61,665 bases of DNA from DATKGQ01 sp035510715 (lineage in GTDB: Bacteria > Patescibacteriota > Saccharimonadia > Saccharimonadales > UBA4665), in NCBI GenBank assembly GCA_035510715.1, contig DATKGQ010000025.1, forward strand, positions 1 to 61,665, in the 5' to 3' direction. The notes beneath the pieces were generated by a model, which was not told where the DNA came from, did no database searches, and saw nothing but the letters and a program-made list of their open reading frames with translations. Within the stretch, counting starts at the first letter, position 1, and each line of letters begins with the position of its first letter. Of this stretch, positions 25,284 to 34,245 are shown one piece after another. Both the position numbers and the translations under genes were made by a program.

Positions 25284-26762
25284 ATGATTGCCGCTGATGT
25301 GAAACGAAAATACGCCCCAACTATTGGTATTGAGTGTCATGTCCAGTTAAAAACTGTCACGAAATTGTTCTCGGGCGTAAATAATGATGCCCGCGAAGCT
25401 CCACCCAATACGCTAGTCAGCCACATTTGTTTCGGCTTGCCTGGTTCGCTGCCAGTTCTCAACAAAGAAGCGATTCATTTAGCAACCCGGGCGGCATTCG
25501 TGCTCGGAACAGTGCCGCAGCACTACAGTACTTTTGACCGCAAACATTATTTTTACCCGGATTTACCCAAAGGCTACCAGATCACTCAATTTGCCCAACC
25601 GGTCATCGGTAAGGGTTCTGTCCTTATTGAGATCGAGGGTGAAACTGAAAAGCAAATCGGTGTGACAAGGGCCCATCTCGAAGAAGATGCCGGCAAGAAC
25701 ACTCATCCTGCCGGTTCCGACTATAGTCTGGTTGATCTTAACCGGGCCGGCATGCCGCTGCTGGAAATTGTATCTGAGCCGGATATCCACTCCTCGGCCG
25801 AGGCCAGGGCTTATGTTAGGGAATTATATCTAGGTATGAAGTTCGCCGGAGTATCGGATGCGAATTTGTTTTATGGCAATATGCGTTTTGATGTTAACGT
25901 CAGTGTCAGTAAAACCCAGGAACTGGGCACGCGGACTGAGACGAAAAACGTAAACTCATTCAAGGCGGTTGAAAAGGCTATCGAGTACGAGATTAACCGC
26001 CAGATCGAGTTGCTGGAAAAGGACAAAAAAATCGTTCAGGAAACCCGTGGCTGGGATGAAGCCAAACAAAAAACAATTCCTCAGCGCAGTAAAGAAGAAG
26101 CCAATGATTACCGCTACTTTCCAGAACCTGATTTGCCGCCGATTGTGATAGAAGACGATTATATTGAGAAAATCCGCCAGGAATTGCCGGTTATGCCGCA
26201 GGAATGGCGGGCTCGGCTTAGAAAACTAGGTATTGATAAAGCACACATTGAAACACTGCTGGATGCCGAAGCCGATATCAGCGAAGCAGGTTATATGGCA
26301 CTGATTGAAACCGCCATTAATGATGCTGACAAAGCCAGCTTTTTTGCCAGCTGGCAGGTTAATATTGAAATTCCGATCCGTAAAAACGGCGACAAAGTAA
26401 CAGCCACTGATCCTAAAACCAAACAGCGTATTTTTGATGAAGTCTATAAATTGATCAAGAACGGATCACTAAACTCCAGCCGGGCCAAAGAATTACTGAC
26501 AATATTGTTGACCTCAGAAAATGTTCCGGAGAATATCGAGGAGTTGGCCAAAACCAAAGGATTTGTCCAGGTATCCGATGAGGCGGAACTTGGAGTCGTA
26601 GTGAAAGCTACGCTAACGGCTAACGAGCAAGCTGCTAACGATGTTAGAAAAGGTGAATTGCAGGCGATCGGCTTTCTGGTCGGGCAGGTCATGATAGCCA
26701 CAAAAGGACGGGCTAATCCCGAATTGGCCCAAAAAATTATCCGCCAGCAACTGGGTATTTGA
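25284..26762 (+). CDS. gatB: Asp/Glu-tRNA amidotransferase subunit B
   Basis: 492 residues, full length. GatB phosphorylates the tRNA-bound Glu/Asp and binds the tRNA. N-terminal 'PTIGIECHVQLKTVTKLFSG' and 'DRKHYFYPDLPKGYQITQFA' are family hallmarks, as are 'HLEEDAGKNTHP' (with conserved acid and His) and 'DLNRAGMPLLEIVSEPDI'. The YqeY-like C-terminal tail with 'LNSSRAKELLTILLTSENVP' is present. A single gatB and one tRNA-Gln in the window agree with indirect Gln-tRNA formation, although GlnRS absence cannot be judged from here. Confidence 0.97.
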   Translation: MIAADVKRKYAPTIGIECHVQLKTVTKLFSGVNNDAREAPPNTLVSHICFGLPGSLPVLNKEAIHLATRAAFVLGTVPQHYSTFDRKHYFYPDLPKGYQITQFAQPVIGKGSVLIEIEGETEKQIGVTRAHLEEDAGKNTHPAGSDYSLVDLNRAGMPLLEIVSEPDIHSSAEARAYVRELYLGMKFAGVSDANLFYGNMRFDVNVSVSKTQELGTRTETKNVNSFKAVEKAIEYEINRQIELLEKDKKIVQETRGWDEAKQKTIPQRSKEEANDYRYFPEPDLPPIVIEDDYIEKIRQELPVMPQEWRARLRKLGIDKAHIETLLDAEADISEAGYMALIETAINDADKASFFASWQVNIEIPIRKNGDKVTATDPKTKQRIFDEVYKLIKNGSLNSSRAKELLTILLTSENVPENIEELAKTKGFVQVSDEAELGVVVKATLTANEQAANDVRKGELQAIGFLVGQVMIATKGRANPELAQKIIRQQLGI

Positions 26763-26796
26763 TTAAGTATATATAAAACGATAGTTTTGGTTATTG

Positions 26797-26802
26797 TATA
26801 AT
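26797..26802 (+). promoter_or_regulatory. -10 box (TATAAT) of the small membrane protein pair
   Basis: Consensus TATAAT 12 nt before the ATG at 26815, leaving a leader of about 6 nt. It lies just after the gatB stop and starts the next unit. Confidence 0.45.
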
Positions 26803-26814
26803 AGGGTAAGAAAT

Positions 26815-27066
26815 ATGGATACGACTCTTAAAATATTGATCATTATCGTTTCGGCGGCTTTGAGTCTATTTTTAATTGTCGCAATCTTATTAATAGTAAA
26901 ACTTATCCAGATAACGAAATCATTGAAAAAAATTGCCCAAAAAGCCGAAAAGATTGCCGACTCCGCCGATGCTCTTGGCACTTTTTTTAGACGGACTGCC
27001 AGTCCGATTGCCCTGGGAAAGTTTATCACCAACATATTTGACGCAGTTAGAAAGCATAATAAATAG
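26815..27066 (+). CDS. Small single-pass membrane protein, 83 residues
   Basis: Not recognised by family. Residues 5-31 are strongly hydrophobic ('ILIIIVSAALSLFLIVAILL' onward), followed by a basic amphipathic helix 'QITKSLKKIAQKAEKIADSA'. This architecture (one membrane helix plus coiled-coil helix) resembles DUF948-type proteins that pair with YtxH proteins in Gram-positives, and a YtxH-like gene follows 8 bp downstream. The ATG at 26815 is preferred over an upstream non-ATG codon because the promoter box overlaps that region. Confidence 0.65.
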   Translation: MDTTLKILIIIVSAALSLFLIVAILLIVKLIQITKSLKKIAQKAEKIADSADALGTFFRRTASPIALGKFITNIFDAVRKHNK

Positions 27067-27074
27067 GAGCATAT

Positions 27075-27485
27075 ATGAGCAAAAGCAATACTAAAAAATG
27101 GGCTTTAGGGACTATCTTTGCAGCAGTCGGCGGCTTTGTAGCCGGTATTCTGACAGCACCAAAGAGCGGTAAGGAAACTAGGCAAGATATTAAAAATGCC
27201 GCTGAGACCAGTGTTGCCGAAGCCGAAAAGGAACTAAAGAAATTGCATACCCAGCTCAACGAACTGCTTACCGAAGCGCATAGTAAATTCGAAGTGGTTG
27301 GCGGTAAGACTAAAGAACAATTCGAAGCTGCTCTGGCCGGGGCTAAAAAGACCAAGGAAAAGGTCAGAGTATTATTAAGCGCCGTGCATGAAGGCGATGC
27401 CGAAGACCGTGATTTGAAAAAAGCTATCGACGAAGCATCAAAGGCCGTCAACCATCTTAAGACTTATTTAAAAAAGCCAAATTAG
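27075..27485 (+). CDS. YtxH-like membrane-anchored stress-type protein
   Basis: 136 residues. N-terminal 'LGTIFAAVGGFVAGILTAPK' followed by 'SGKETRQDIKN' is the YtxH/gas-vesicle-like signature (membrane helix ending in A-P-x-S-G-x-E-T-R). The rest is a long charged helical region with 'VAEAEKELKKLHTQLNELLT' and 'EEF/EQFEAALAGAKKTKEK'-type coiled coil. YtxH proteins are membrane-associated and often stress induced; their biochemical role is unknown. AGGAG about 8 nt before the ATG. Forms a pair with the preceding small membrane gene. Confidence 0.8.
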   Translation: MSKSNTKKWALGTIFAAVGGFVAGILTAPKSGKETRQDIKNAAETSVAEAEKELKKLHTQLNELLTEAHSKFEVVGGKTKEQFEAALAGAKKTKEKVRVLLSAVHEGDAEDRDLKKAIDEASKAVNHLKTYLKKPN

Positions 27486-27536
27486 AATATTAGTACTGTT
27501 GTAAATCTGATATGCAGCGATAGCTGATGTTATCGC

Positions 27537-27542
27537 TATAAT
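27537..27542 (+). promoter_or_regulatory. -10 box of dnaE (TATAAT)
   Basis: TATAAT with expected transcription start near 27549, after the GTG at 27545 and before the ATG at 27572. This supports the ATG as the dnaE start. No -35 match was found. Confidence 0.4.
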
Positions 27543-27571
27543 TAGTGATATATAAGAGGGCGGTAGTAGGT

Positions 27572-30500
27572 ATGGCGGAACATAAGCTACAGGTAAGTGA
27601 TTTTGTGCACTTGCATAACCATACGCAGTACAGCTTGCTGGACGGACTGACTAAAGTGCCCGCGCTGCTGGATTTTGTAGTGTCTAACGGCATGAAGGCA
27701 ATTGCTATGACCGACCACGGCACATTGTCAGGCACAATCGAGTTTTATGATGAGGCTATCAGCCGGGGGATCAAACCGATCATCGGGCTGGAGGCCTATG
27801 TTGCCAGCCGGACGATAAATGACCGCGACCCGGCCAAAGACAAAGCCAGCTATCACTTGACCATTCTGGCTATGAATAACACCGGCTATAGAAATCTGAT
27901 GGCACTGTCCAGTGCCGCCAATCTGGAAGGGTTTTATTACCGGCCTCGGGTAGATCATGTTTTAATCGAGAAACACAATGAAGGTCTGATTGTTTTAAGC
28001 GGTTGTATCGGTGGCGAGGTTGCCGACAACCTGAATCTCGGGCAAGTTGATAAAGCCCGGGAAATCGCACTCTGGTATAAAAAAATATTTGGTGACCGAT
28101 ATTACCTTGAAGTTCAGGACCACGGCCATCCCAAACACCCCACATCATGGTTGGATCAAACAAAAGTTAACGAACAGTTAATCAAACTGGGCAAGGAGCT
28201 GGATATTCCGTGCGTGGTGACCTGCGACGCCCATTACTTGATGCCCGACGATCAAACAGCCCACGAAGTTCTGTTATGTATCCAAACCGGTGCTTTCTTG
28301 AGCGACGAGAAACGTTTCAGCATGAAGAATATCGAACTGCACGTGACCGATCCGCAATCGATTATTGACCGGTGGGGAAAAGATTATCCGGAAGTAATTA
28401 AAAACAGCCGGCGGATTGCCGACCGTTGTGACGTAAAAATCGAACTTGATAAGATATTAATTCCGAAATTCGACGTACCCAAGGGTGAAACCGAAAAAAC
28501 TTTCCTGAACCGGATGGTGTATCAGGGTCTGGCCTGGCGGTATGGCGGCTGCGAAGAAAGTAATAGCCAGAAACTGACGATTACCCAGGCCCAAAAAATG
28601 TTATCGCCGGAAATAAAAAAACGGGCTAAATATGAACTTGAAGTCATCGATCAGATGAATTTCAACGGTTATTTTTTAATCATCGCCGATTTTATCCGCT
28701 GGGGAAAAGATCAGGATATTGTCTTCGGACCCGGCCGTGGTTCGGCAGCCGGCTCAATCATCTCCTATGCCCTGAAGATTACCGAACTTGACCCGTTGGT
28801 TTATGATTTGCTGTTTGAGCGTTTCCTAAATCCGGACCGTATCTCAATGCCTGATATTGATGTCGATATCCAGGACTCCCGGCGGGAAGAAGTCATAGAA
28901 TACTGCATTGAAAAATATGGTGCCGACCGGGTTGCCAATATTGTTACTTTCGGCCGTTTAGCGGCCCGGAACGCCATCCGCGACGTGGCCAGGGTGCTGC
29001 AGATGCCGTATGCCGATGCCGACCGTTTGGCGAAGATGATGCCGATACACACCCAAGGGCGGCATGTTCCGCTGTCTAAAACACTACAAGAAGACGCTAA
29101 CCTGAAAGCCGAATACGAGAGCAGCAAATCAACCAGAAAAGTCCTCGATCTGGCAATCCAACTGGAGGGGACTATCCGTTCTCACGGGGTCCATGCCGCC
29201 GGCGTGGTAATTGCCCCGGACCATATAATTAACTTCGCACCGTTGGAAATGGCCCAGAAGGGCGTCATTGCCACCCAGTACTCAATGAACCCGATCGAAC
29301 ATCTAGGGCTTCTTAAAATTGACTTTCTGGGACTTTCAAACCTGACAATTATTAAGGATGCACTTAGTATTATCCGAAAAGTTTACGGTAAAGAAATAAA
29401 TATTACGCAGATTCCGCTAGATGATAAAAAAACTTTTTCGCTGCTGGCCAACGGTGACACAACCGGAGTATTCCAGTTTGAATCTTCCGGCATGAAGCGT
29501 TACTTAAAACAACTCAACCCAAGTGTTTTTGAGGATATTATAGCCATGGTGGCGCTCTATCGGCCCGGTCCGATGCAGTTTATCGACGAATTCATTGCCC
29601 GTAAAAACGCTACGCACGAAATCGAGTACTTCCACCCCAAAATGGAAGTGGCGCTGAAAAATACCTACGGTGTTCTAATCTATCAGGAACAGGTCATGCA
29701 AATCAGTAAGGACCTGTGCGGCTTTAGCGGCGGCCAGGCCGATACCTTGCGCAAGGGTATCGCCAAAAAAATCCCTTCCGTATTGGCTAAGATGAAAGTT
29801 GAGTTTATCGATGGTGCCCACGAACATTCCGGAGCCGATAAAAAACAGATGGAGCAATTCTGGCATCAGTTAGAGGATTTCGCGGCTTATTGCTTCAATA
29901 AGTCGCACGCTGCCTGCTATGCCATGATTGCTTATCAGACCGCTTATTTAAAGGCCCATTATCCGGCAGCCCTGATGGCGGCGCTGATGACCAGTAACTC
30001 TGATAATATCGATAAACTAGCGATTGAAATTACCGAATGCCAGCACATGGGCATAGAAGTCTTGCCGCCGGACGTCAACGAATCATTCGTTAATTTCGGA
30101 GTGATGCCGGATAAAAAAGCCCAGATCCGTTTCGGCATGTCAGCAATTAAAAATGTCGGTGTCGGAGCGGTTGAAGAGATTGTCCGGGAGCGGACCGCCA
30201 ACGGCAAATTTAAATCAATCGAGGACTTCTTGGATAGAATCAATACCCGGATCGTCAATCGGAAAGTCTTGGAAAGTCTGATTAAGGCCGGCGCCTTTGA
30301 TGATTTTAATGACCGCTCGACCCTACTGCACAATATAGATGCCATGATTGCTTATACCAGCCGGTCCCACCGGAATAAGCAAAGCGGACAAACCGATATA
30401 TTTGGCAGCCTGGTCGCGGATGATAATATACCGGTCTCTAAACTCGACATGGAAGAGCCGTCTGAGCGGTATAGCGAACGCGAGCAACTGCAGTGGGAAA

Positions 30501-31207
30501 GAGAATTACTAGGGTTGTTTTTAAGCCAAAACCCGATTCATGAGTACGAGAATTATTTACAACAGCACGCCACGCCAATCAGGCTATTAACCGAAGCGGG
30601 CAATAACGACCAGGTAATTATCGGCGGTAGCGTAGTCGCCATACGCGAGATAACAACCAAAAATAATCAGAAAATGGCCTTTATGAGCATAGAAGACAAG
30701 ACTGGTGACATTGAAGTCGTTATCTTCCCCAGGATTTATAAAAAAGACGCTAAACTTTGGGACCGGGACCGGGTGTTAATTATCGCCGGTAACGTTTCGC
30801 ATCGAGATAAAGGCAACTCGCCAAACGGCGGTCTTAAAATTATCGCTGAAGAAGTTGAAGAACTAACCACGGATTATCTTAAAGCCAATAATTTACCAAA
30901 ATCGATCAGTAATTACAAACGGACAGCTATTCAGGGCGTGGCTAAAAATCCGCCCTCGGCTATTGCTCCAACAACTAAACCGGAAAGGGTATATATCCGG
31001 TTGCAAAACAGCGACGACCAGAAAATTCTTTTATCGATTAAAACAACGCTGGACAAGTATAAAGGCGATACTGAAGTCGTGTTGGTGATTGGATCAGCCG
31101 AGGAAACGCCACAGGTTATTAAATTGCCGGCACGAATTGATAAACAGCCGAAAGCCTTGTCCGACTTGATCGCCTTAGTAGGAAAAGATAACGTTAAAGT
31201 CAAATAA
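27572..31207 (+). CDS. dnaE: DNA polymerase III alpha subunit (DnaE-type)
   Basis: 1211 residues from ATG 27572 (a GTG at 27545 would add nine). It is the replicative polymerase subunit. The PHP domain begins 'FVHLHNHTQYSLLDG' and 'AIAMTDHGTLSGTIEF'. The palm has 'GPGRGSAAGSIISYAL' and the catalytic aspartates in 'MPDIDVDIQDSRREEV'. 'VALYRPGPMQFIDEFI', 'FNKSHAACYAMIAYQTAYLK', a helix-hairpin-helix 'SLIKAGAFDDF', and an OB domain 'MAFMSIEDKTGDIEVVIFP' complete the order typical of DnaE1. No PolC-type exonuclease insert. GAGGG about 15 nt upstream is a weak ribosome site. Confidence 0.96.
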   Translation: MAEHKLQVSDFVHLHNHTQYSLLDGLTKVPALLDFVVSNGMKAIAMTDHGTLSGTIEFYDEAISRGIKPIIGLEAYVASRTINDRDPAKDKASYHLTILAMNNTGYRNLMALSSAANLEGFYYRPRVDHVLIEKHNEGLIVLSGCIGGEVADNLNLGQVDKAREIALWYKKIFGDRYYLEVQDHGHPKHPTSWLDQTKVNEQLIKLGKELDIPCVVTCDAHYLMPDDQTAHEVLLCIQTGAFLSDEKRFSMKNIELHVTDPQSIIDRWGKDYPEVIKNSRRIADRCDVKIELDKILIPKFDVPKGETEKTFLNRMVYQGLAWRYGGCEESNSQKLTITQAQKMLSPEIKKRAKYELEVIDQMNFNGYFLIIADFIRWGKDQDIVFGPGRGSAAGSIISYALKITELDPLVYDLLFERFLNPDRISMPDIDVDIQDSRREEVIEYCIEKYGADRVANIVTFGRLAARNAIRDVARVLQMPYADADRLAKMMPIHTQGRHVPLSKTLQEDANLKAEYESSKSTRKVLDLAIQLEGTIRSHGVHAAGVVIAPDHIINFAPLEMAQKGVIATQYSMNPIEHLGLLKIDFLGLSNLTIIKDALSIIRKVYGKEINITQIPLDDKKTFSLLANGDTTGVFQFESSGMKRYLKQLNPSVFEDIIAMVALYRPGPMQFIDEFIARKNATHEIEYFHPKMEVALKNTYGVLIYQEQVMQISKDLCGFSGGQADTLRKGIAKKIPSVLAKMKVEFIDGAHEHSGADKKQMEQFWHQLEDFAAYCFNKSHAACYAMIAYQTAYLKAHYPAALMAALMTSNSDNIDKLAIEITECQHMGIEVLPPDVNESFVNFGVMPDKKAQIRFGMSAIKNVGVGAVEEIVRERTANGKFKSIEDFLDRINTRIVNRKVLESLIKAGAFDDFNDRSTLLHNIDAMIAYTSRSHRNKQSGQTDIFGSLVADDNIPVSKLDMEEPSERYSEREQLQWERELLGLFLSQNPIHEYENYLQQHATPIRLLTEAGNNDQVIIGGSVVAIREITTKNNQKMAFMSIEDKTGDIEVVIFPRIYKKDAKLWDRDRVLIIAGNVSHRDKGNSPNGGLKIIAEEVEELTTDYLKANNLPKSISNYKRTAIQGVAKNPPSAIAPTTKPERVYIRLQNSDDQKILLSIKTTLDKYKGDTEVVLVIGSAEETPQVIKLPARIDKQPKALSDLIALVGKDNVKVK

Positions 31208-31225
31208 ATAAAATGTATACAAGTC

Positions 31226-31459
31226 TTATATAGCCAGCGTAAAGCCGGCAATAAAAACAGTAATACTACCAAAAACGGCGCCGACTGGGCCGACCACGAT
31301 AGCTCCAAATACGACTATGCCAATGCCGATCGTCACAAATAAAGGCAAATAAGGCCAATACGTTTTCATGAAACTAGATGTTTGCTTCCGGTGCAGACCG
31401 TTCCGTTTTAAGTATCTACTTGAAGGACGTCCGCGTTTTTGGGTTTTTGTTAATGACAT
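31226..31459 (-). CDS. Small basic membrane protein, 77 residues
   Basis: Not recognised. A basic N-terminus 'KTQKRGRPSSRYLKRNG' is followed by two adjoining membrane segments, 'YLPLFVTIGIGIVVFGAIVV' and 'GAVFGSITVFIAGFTLAI'. The ATG at 31459 is chosen over the upstream in-frame one at 31498 because the extra part shows no conserved character and TTATTA lies 10 nt before 31459. It is convergent with dnaE, with 18 bp between stops. 31460-31640 between this gene and the next holds only AT-rich upstream sequence. Confidence 0.6.
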   Translation of the reverse strand: MSLTKTQKRGRPSSRYLKRNGLHRKQTSSFMKTYWPYLPLFVTIGIGIVVFGAIVVGPVGAVFGSITVFIAGFTLAI

Positions 31460-31640
31460 ATTCAACGTAATAATAACACAAGTGGAATTAAATACCAATA
31501 AATGTCCAGTCCAAATTTATATATTTAATTAGTTCTTGCTGGTTTCTCTGGATCTAATAATCAACATGCTGTTGATTTGGCGAATGATTGTATTTAACTT
31601 GAAGGAGGGCTAGTATTAAATCAGTTATATAAAATAAACC

Positions 31641-32744
31641 ATGCCAGTAAAAAAATCCCACCCGCCTAATAAAAATCAACCCAAACAATCTAATTCTTTG
31701 CTTAAACATCGCTGGCAGTTAAAAGCCATATTTATCTCGGCCGGTCTGACAATTTTCTATTTGCTCGGTGTATGGTTATTTTCGAAATTAGTTAATAGTT
31801 ATTGTAACGTCGGGAATGGCTGCGTCTCAAGCTTGTCAACCGCTACGATTTATCTTGGTTACTTTGGGCTTGTGGCAGTCACTGTTGTTTTGGGAATAAT
31901 TTTGCTTAGGCGTTTCGTTACTAATAATCTGCTTATCGCCGTACTGGCCATGATCCTTGCTCTAACTTTCGCAGTGGAATCAAGAACCTCGCCAATTGAT
32001 TATGCGCTACCTAATTTTATCTACTCCAGTTTACTGTTAAGTTATTTGTGGAGCTTTTTATATAATTTCATATATATATTGATACCGTTGGAAGTCGGCT
32101 TGTTGATCTTCAGGTTTACTTATAAGAAAAGTTGGCATCTAAGCGTAATAGTTTGCCTGATACTTGCCCCGGCAATTTATTTTGGCGTAAGTGCGGCCTC
32201 CAACGGCTTAAATTCACTTATGAATACGATGGAAATAAATAATGAATATGCCGGCCTACCATTTACGGTTTACCAACCGTCATTCGTAGCGCCCGGTGAA
32301 GAATTACAGCTTGGCGGAGGCTATTTTGTCCCAAGCGATACCGTTTTAAATAACCCGGCATATTATACAGTTCTATACGGTACGTCGACTATTACCGAGT
32401 ACAAAGCCACCGCCGATTATAACCCTCCTACCAATTGCGGCAACACCTTCAACATTATTACGTTAGGTAAGAATAAAACCATCCCGTGCAATCTTATCGG
32501 CTATACATCAACCTCTAATGCGGTCTATGAATATTTAAATATTGGCTACTTATACGTTTTTACCAGAGAACATAATACTATAGTGGTATTTTCCACCGAC
32601 ACCAGCGCCGGCAATAGTCCATTTACTGTTAGTGGAAGTTTTGATCAGACGTCAGATATTCATACCCAGGATAGCTTAATAATTCAGATATTTAGTTCAC
32701 TGCACTCAATAACTCAACAACAGGCTAAAGCAATCAGTCAATAA
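31641..32744 (+). CDS. Polytopic membrane protein with extracytoplasmic C-terminal domain, unknown function
   Basis: 367 residues, not recognised. A basic N-terminus, then five or six membrane segments to about residue 185 (for example 'AIFISAGLTIFYLLGVWLF', 'LLIAVLAMILALTFAVE', 'VIVCLILAPAIYFGVSAA'), then a soluble region of about 180 residues rich in Thr/Asn/Tyr that should lie outside the cell, with Cys pairs at 'NPPTNCGNTF' and 'TIPCNLIG' that could form a disulfide. TAAAAT 5 nt before the ATG suggests a near-leaderless start. It precedes the surface protein/sortase pair and may belong to the same envelope function. Confidence 0.75.
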   Translation: MPVKKSHPPNKNQPKQSNSLLKHRWQLKAIFISAGLTIFYLLGVWLFSKLVNSYCNVGNGCVSSLSTATIYLGYFGLVAVTVVLGIILLRRFVTNNLLIAVLAMILALTFAVESRTSPIDYALPNFIYSSLLLSYLWSFLYNFIYILIPLEVGLLIFRFTYKKSWHLSVIVCLILAPAIYFGVSAASNGLNSLMNTMEINNEYAGLPFTVYQPSFVAPGEELQLGGGYFVPSDTVLNNPAYYTVLYGTSTITEYKATADYNPPTNCGNTFNIITLGKNKTIPCNLIGYTSTSNAVYEYLNIGYLYVFTREHNTIVVFSTDTSAGNSPFTVSGSFDQTSDIHTQDSLIIQIFSSLHSITQQQAKAISQ

Positions 32745-32899
32745 ACCCCTGTCAATTTAACTAGCCGTCCGTACTTTCCATTAAATTTAGCCTTGCTATC
32801 AGTATAGCTTTCATCAGCCTCTACCATGCCTGAAAGTTTAGTACCGTCCTGTTGACATGATATTAAGGGATAGTCACGATAAACAAGGGCTAAAATCAT
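32738..32899 (-). CDS. Small open frame, 53 residues, possible new small protein or remnant
   Basis: A minus-strand ATG at 32899 opens a 53-codon frame ending in TGA at 32738-32740. The sequence starts 'MILALVYRDYPLISCQQDG' and continues with 'GMVEADESYTDSKAKFNGKY'. Composition looks protein-like, not shadow-like, and it occupies an otherwise empty 266 bp gap. 'VEADESY' weakly recalls the V-E-x-D-E-T-Y block of IS1595-type transposases but the match is too short to claim. It overlaps the 3' end of the preceding membrane gene by 7 bp. No clear ribosome site. Confidence 0.35.
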   Translation of the reverse strand: MILALVYRDYPLISCQQDGTKLSGMVEADESYTDSKAKFNGKYGRLVKLTGVY

Positions 32900-32933
32900 T
32901 TCGATTAAGAAGTTAAACCCGAGATGTATTTAT

Positions 32934-32963
32934 TTGACAAGTATATAATTCGTTATCTATAAT
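32934..32963 (+). promoter_or_regulatory. Strong consensus promoter of the surface protein/sortase genes
   Basis: TTGACA (32934-32939) and TATAAT (32958-32963), both perfect, are 18 bp apart. The transcription start near 32970 gives a leader of about 40 nt. It is the only promoter in the window with two perfect hexamers, which suggests high expression of the surface protein. Confidence 0.7.
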
Positions 32964-33010
32964 ACTAGTGATTAACTAAAAATTGAAAACTCAAAAAAAG
33001 AAAAAATAAA

Positions 33011-34228
33011 ATGAGATTTAAAAGACTCGGTGGCTGGGGTACTTTATCAGCGCTTAGTATCACGACACTTTTAGCGTTTGGTTTAACGGGCGTCGCCCAT
33101 GCCGCAGGTGATACTTGCACCTGGACTGGGGCTACAGATAACAACTTTAGTACGACGACTAACTGGAGTAATTGTAGCAGTGCGGCTCCCGTAACTGGCG
33201 ATAGCCTGATTTTTGATAACACTAGTCTGGCGAGTTCAGCAACAATTAATAATGACATTAGCGGGCTAGACATTGCCAGTATCACATTTCAGGGGACAAA
33301 CAGTAGTGCCTATGGATTTACCCTTACTGGAGACGCCATGAGTCTTGACGGCGGTATTACAGATACTAGCTCGGCTCTTGACAACCAAGTGTCAATTGAT
33401 CTAACACTTACTGCCGACCAAAGTTTCACCAATACCACAGGTTCCTTCGGCTTAGTAATTGGTGATTCTTCATATACAAATGCCCTGAACTTAGGCAGCA
33501 ACACGCTTACATTGGACAGTAATTTTCAACTTTCTGGTGGCGGTGGAAGTATTACACTTGATAGCCAACTTGAGGGGACGGGAAATCTAGTTATGAATGG
33601 TACTAATGATGGTGTTTATAGCTTTGAGGCTGCAGCAAACGGATATAGCGGTAATATATCGCTGGATAACGGTCAAATTTACGTTACTCTTCCTACATCT
33701 TTCGGCACTGGTACAGTAACGGTTAGCAATGGAGCGACATTAAATACTAATTTCGATACTTCGTCTCCAACCTTTAGCAACACACTTGTTATTGGCGGTA
33801 GCGGTTTTAATGGGACTGCGGGTGCATTAGTTGTTAATGATGGTTGTCCAGCCCCCGGTAACAGCGGCACTTGTACCGATACTGGTACTGATACATTTAG
33901 CGGGCCAGTTACACTGACTGCCGATACGACAGTTGGTACACCCGGAAACACAGTCGTTTTTACAGGTGTGTTAACTTGTAGCACGTACACACTTACTCTT
34001 ACGTCAGGCTCACTTGGCACTTTAAATGGCGCTTCTTCTTGTGGCTCGTCATCTAGCGGTTCTACTGGTAGTACCTCGGGGACTAATGCCCCAAAAACAC
34101 CCAATACCGGATCGGCTTTAGTGAGTGACAATGTCGTACTGCCACTAGCAGGGAGCATACTGCTGGCTGGCGGAATATACTTTATCTCCCGCAAAGTCAA
34201 GAACCCGATGGATACCAAACGGCGTTAG
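33011..34228 (+). CDS. Secreted repeat-rich surface protein with LPxTG-like sorting signal
   Basis: 405 residues. A Sec signal peptide (about 1-31, 'LSITTLLAFGLTGVAHA|AG') leads into a Ser/Thr/Gly/Asn-rich beta-type body resembling autotransporter-like beta-helix repeats ('LVIGDSSYTNALNLGSNTLT', 'LVIGGSGFNGTAGALVVNDG'). The C-terminus has a cell-wall sorting layout: a Ser/Gly-rich linker, 'APKTPNTG' at about 360-367, a hydrophobic helix 'VVLPLAGSILLAGGIYFI' and a basic tail 'SRKVKN..DTKRR'. The gene for a sortase follows 17 bp downstream, so this is its likely substrate. Function is probably attachment or shielding at the cell surface; that is inference. Confidence 0.85.
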   Translation: MRFKRLGGWGTLSALSITTLLAFGLTGVAHAAGDTCTWTGATDNNFSTTTNWSNCSSAAPVTGDSLIFDNTSLASSATINNDISGLDIASITFQGTNSSAYGFTLTGDAMSLDGGITDTSSALDNQVSIDLTLTADQSFTNTTGSFGLVIGDSSYTNALNLGSNTLTLDSNFQLSGGGGSITLDSQLEGTGNLVMNGTNDGVYSFEAAANGYSGNISLDNGQIYVTLPTSFGTGTVTVSNGATLNTNFDTSSPTFSNTLVIGGSGFNGTAGALVVNDGCPAPGNSGTCTDTGTDTFSGPVTLTADTTVGTPGNTVVFTGVLTCSTYTLTLTSGSLGTLNGASSCGSSSSGSTGSTSGTNAPKTPNTGSALVSDNVVLPLAGSILLAGGIYFISRKVKNPMDTKRR

Positions 34229-34245
34229 GGATAGTAAATTAAATC

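Noticed and set aside
32738..32899. IS1595-type transposase remnant
   Set aside because: Only VEADESY recalls the family; no inverted repeats or catalytic set were seen.
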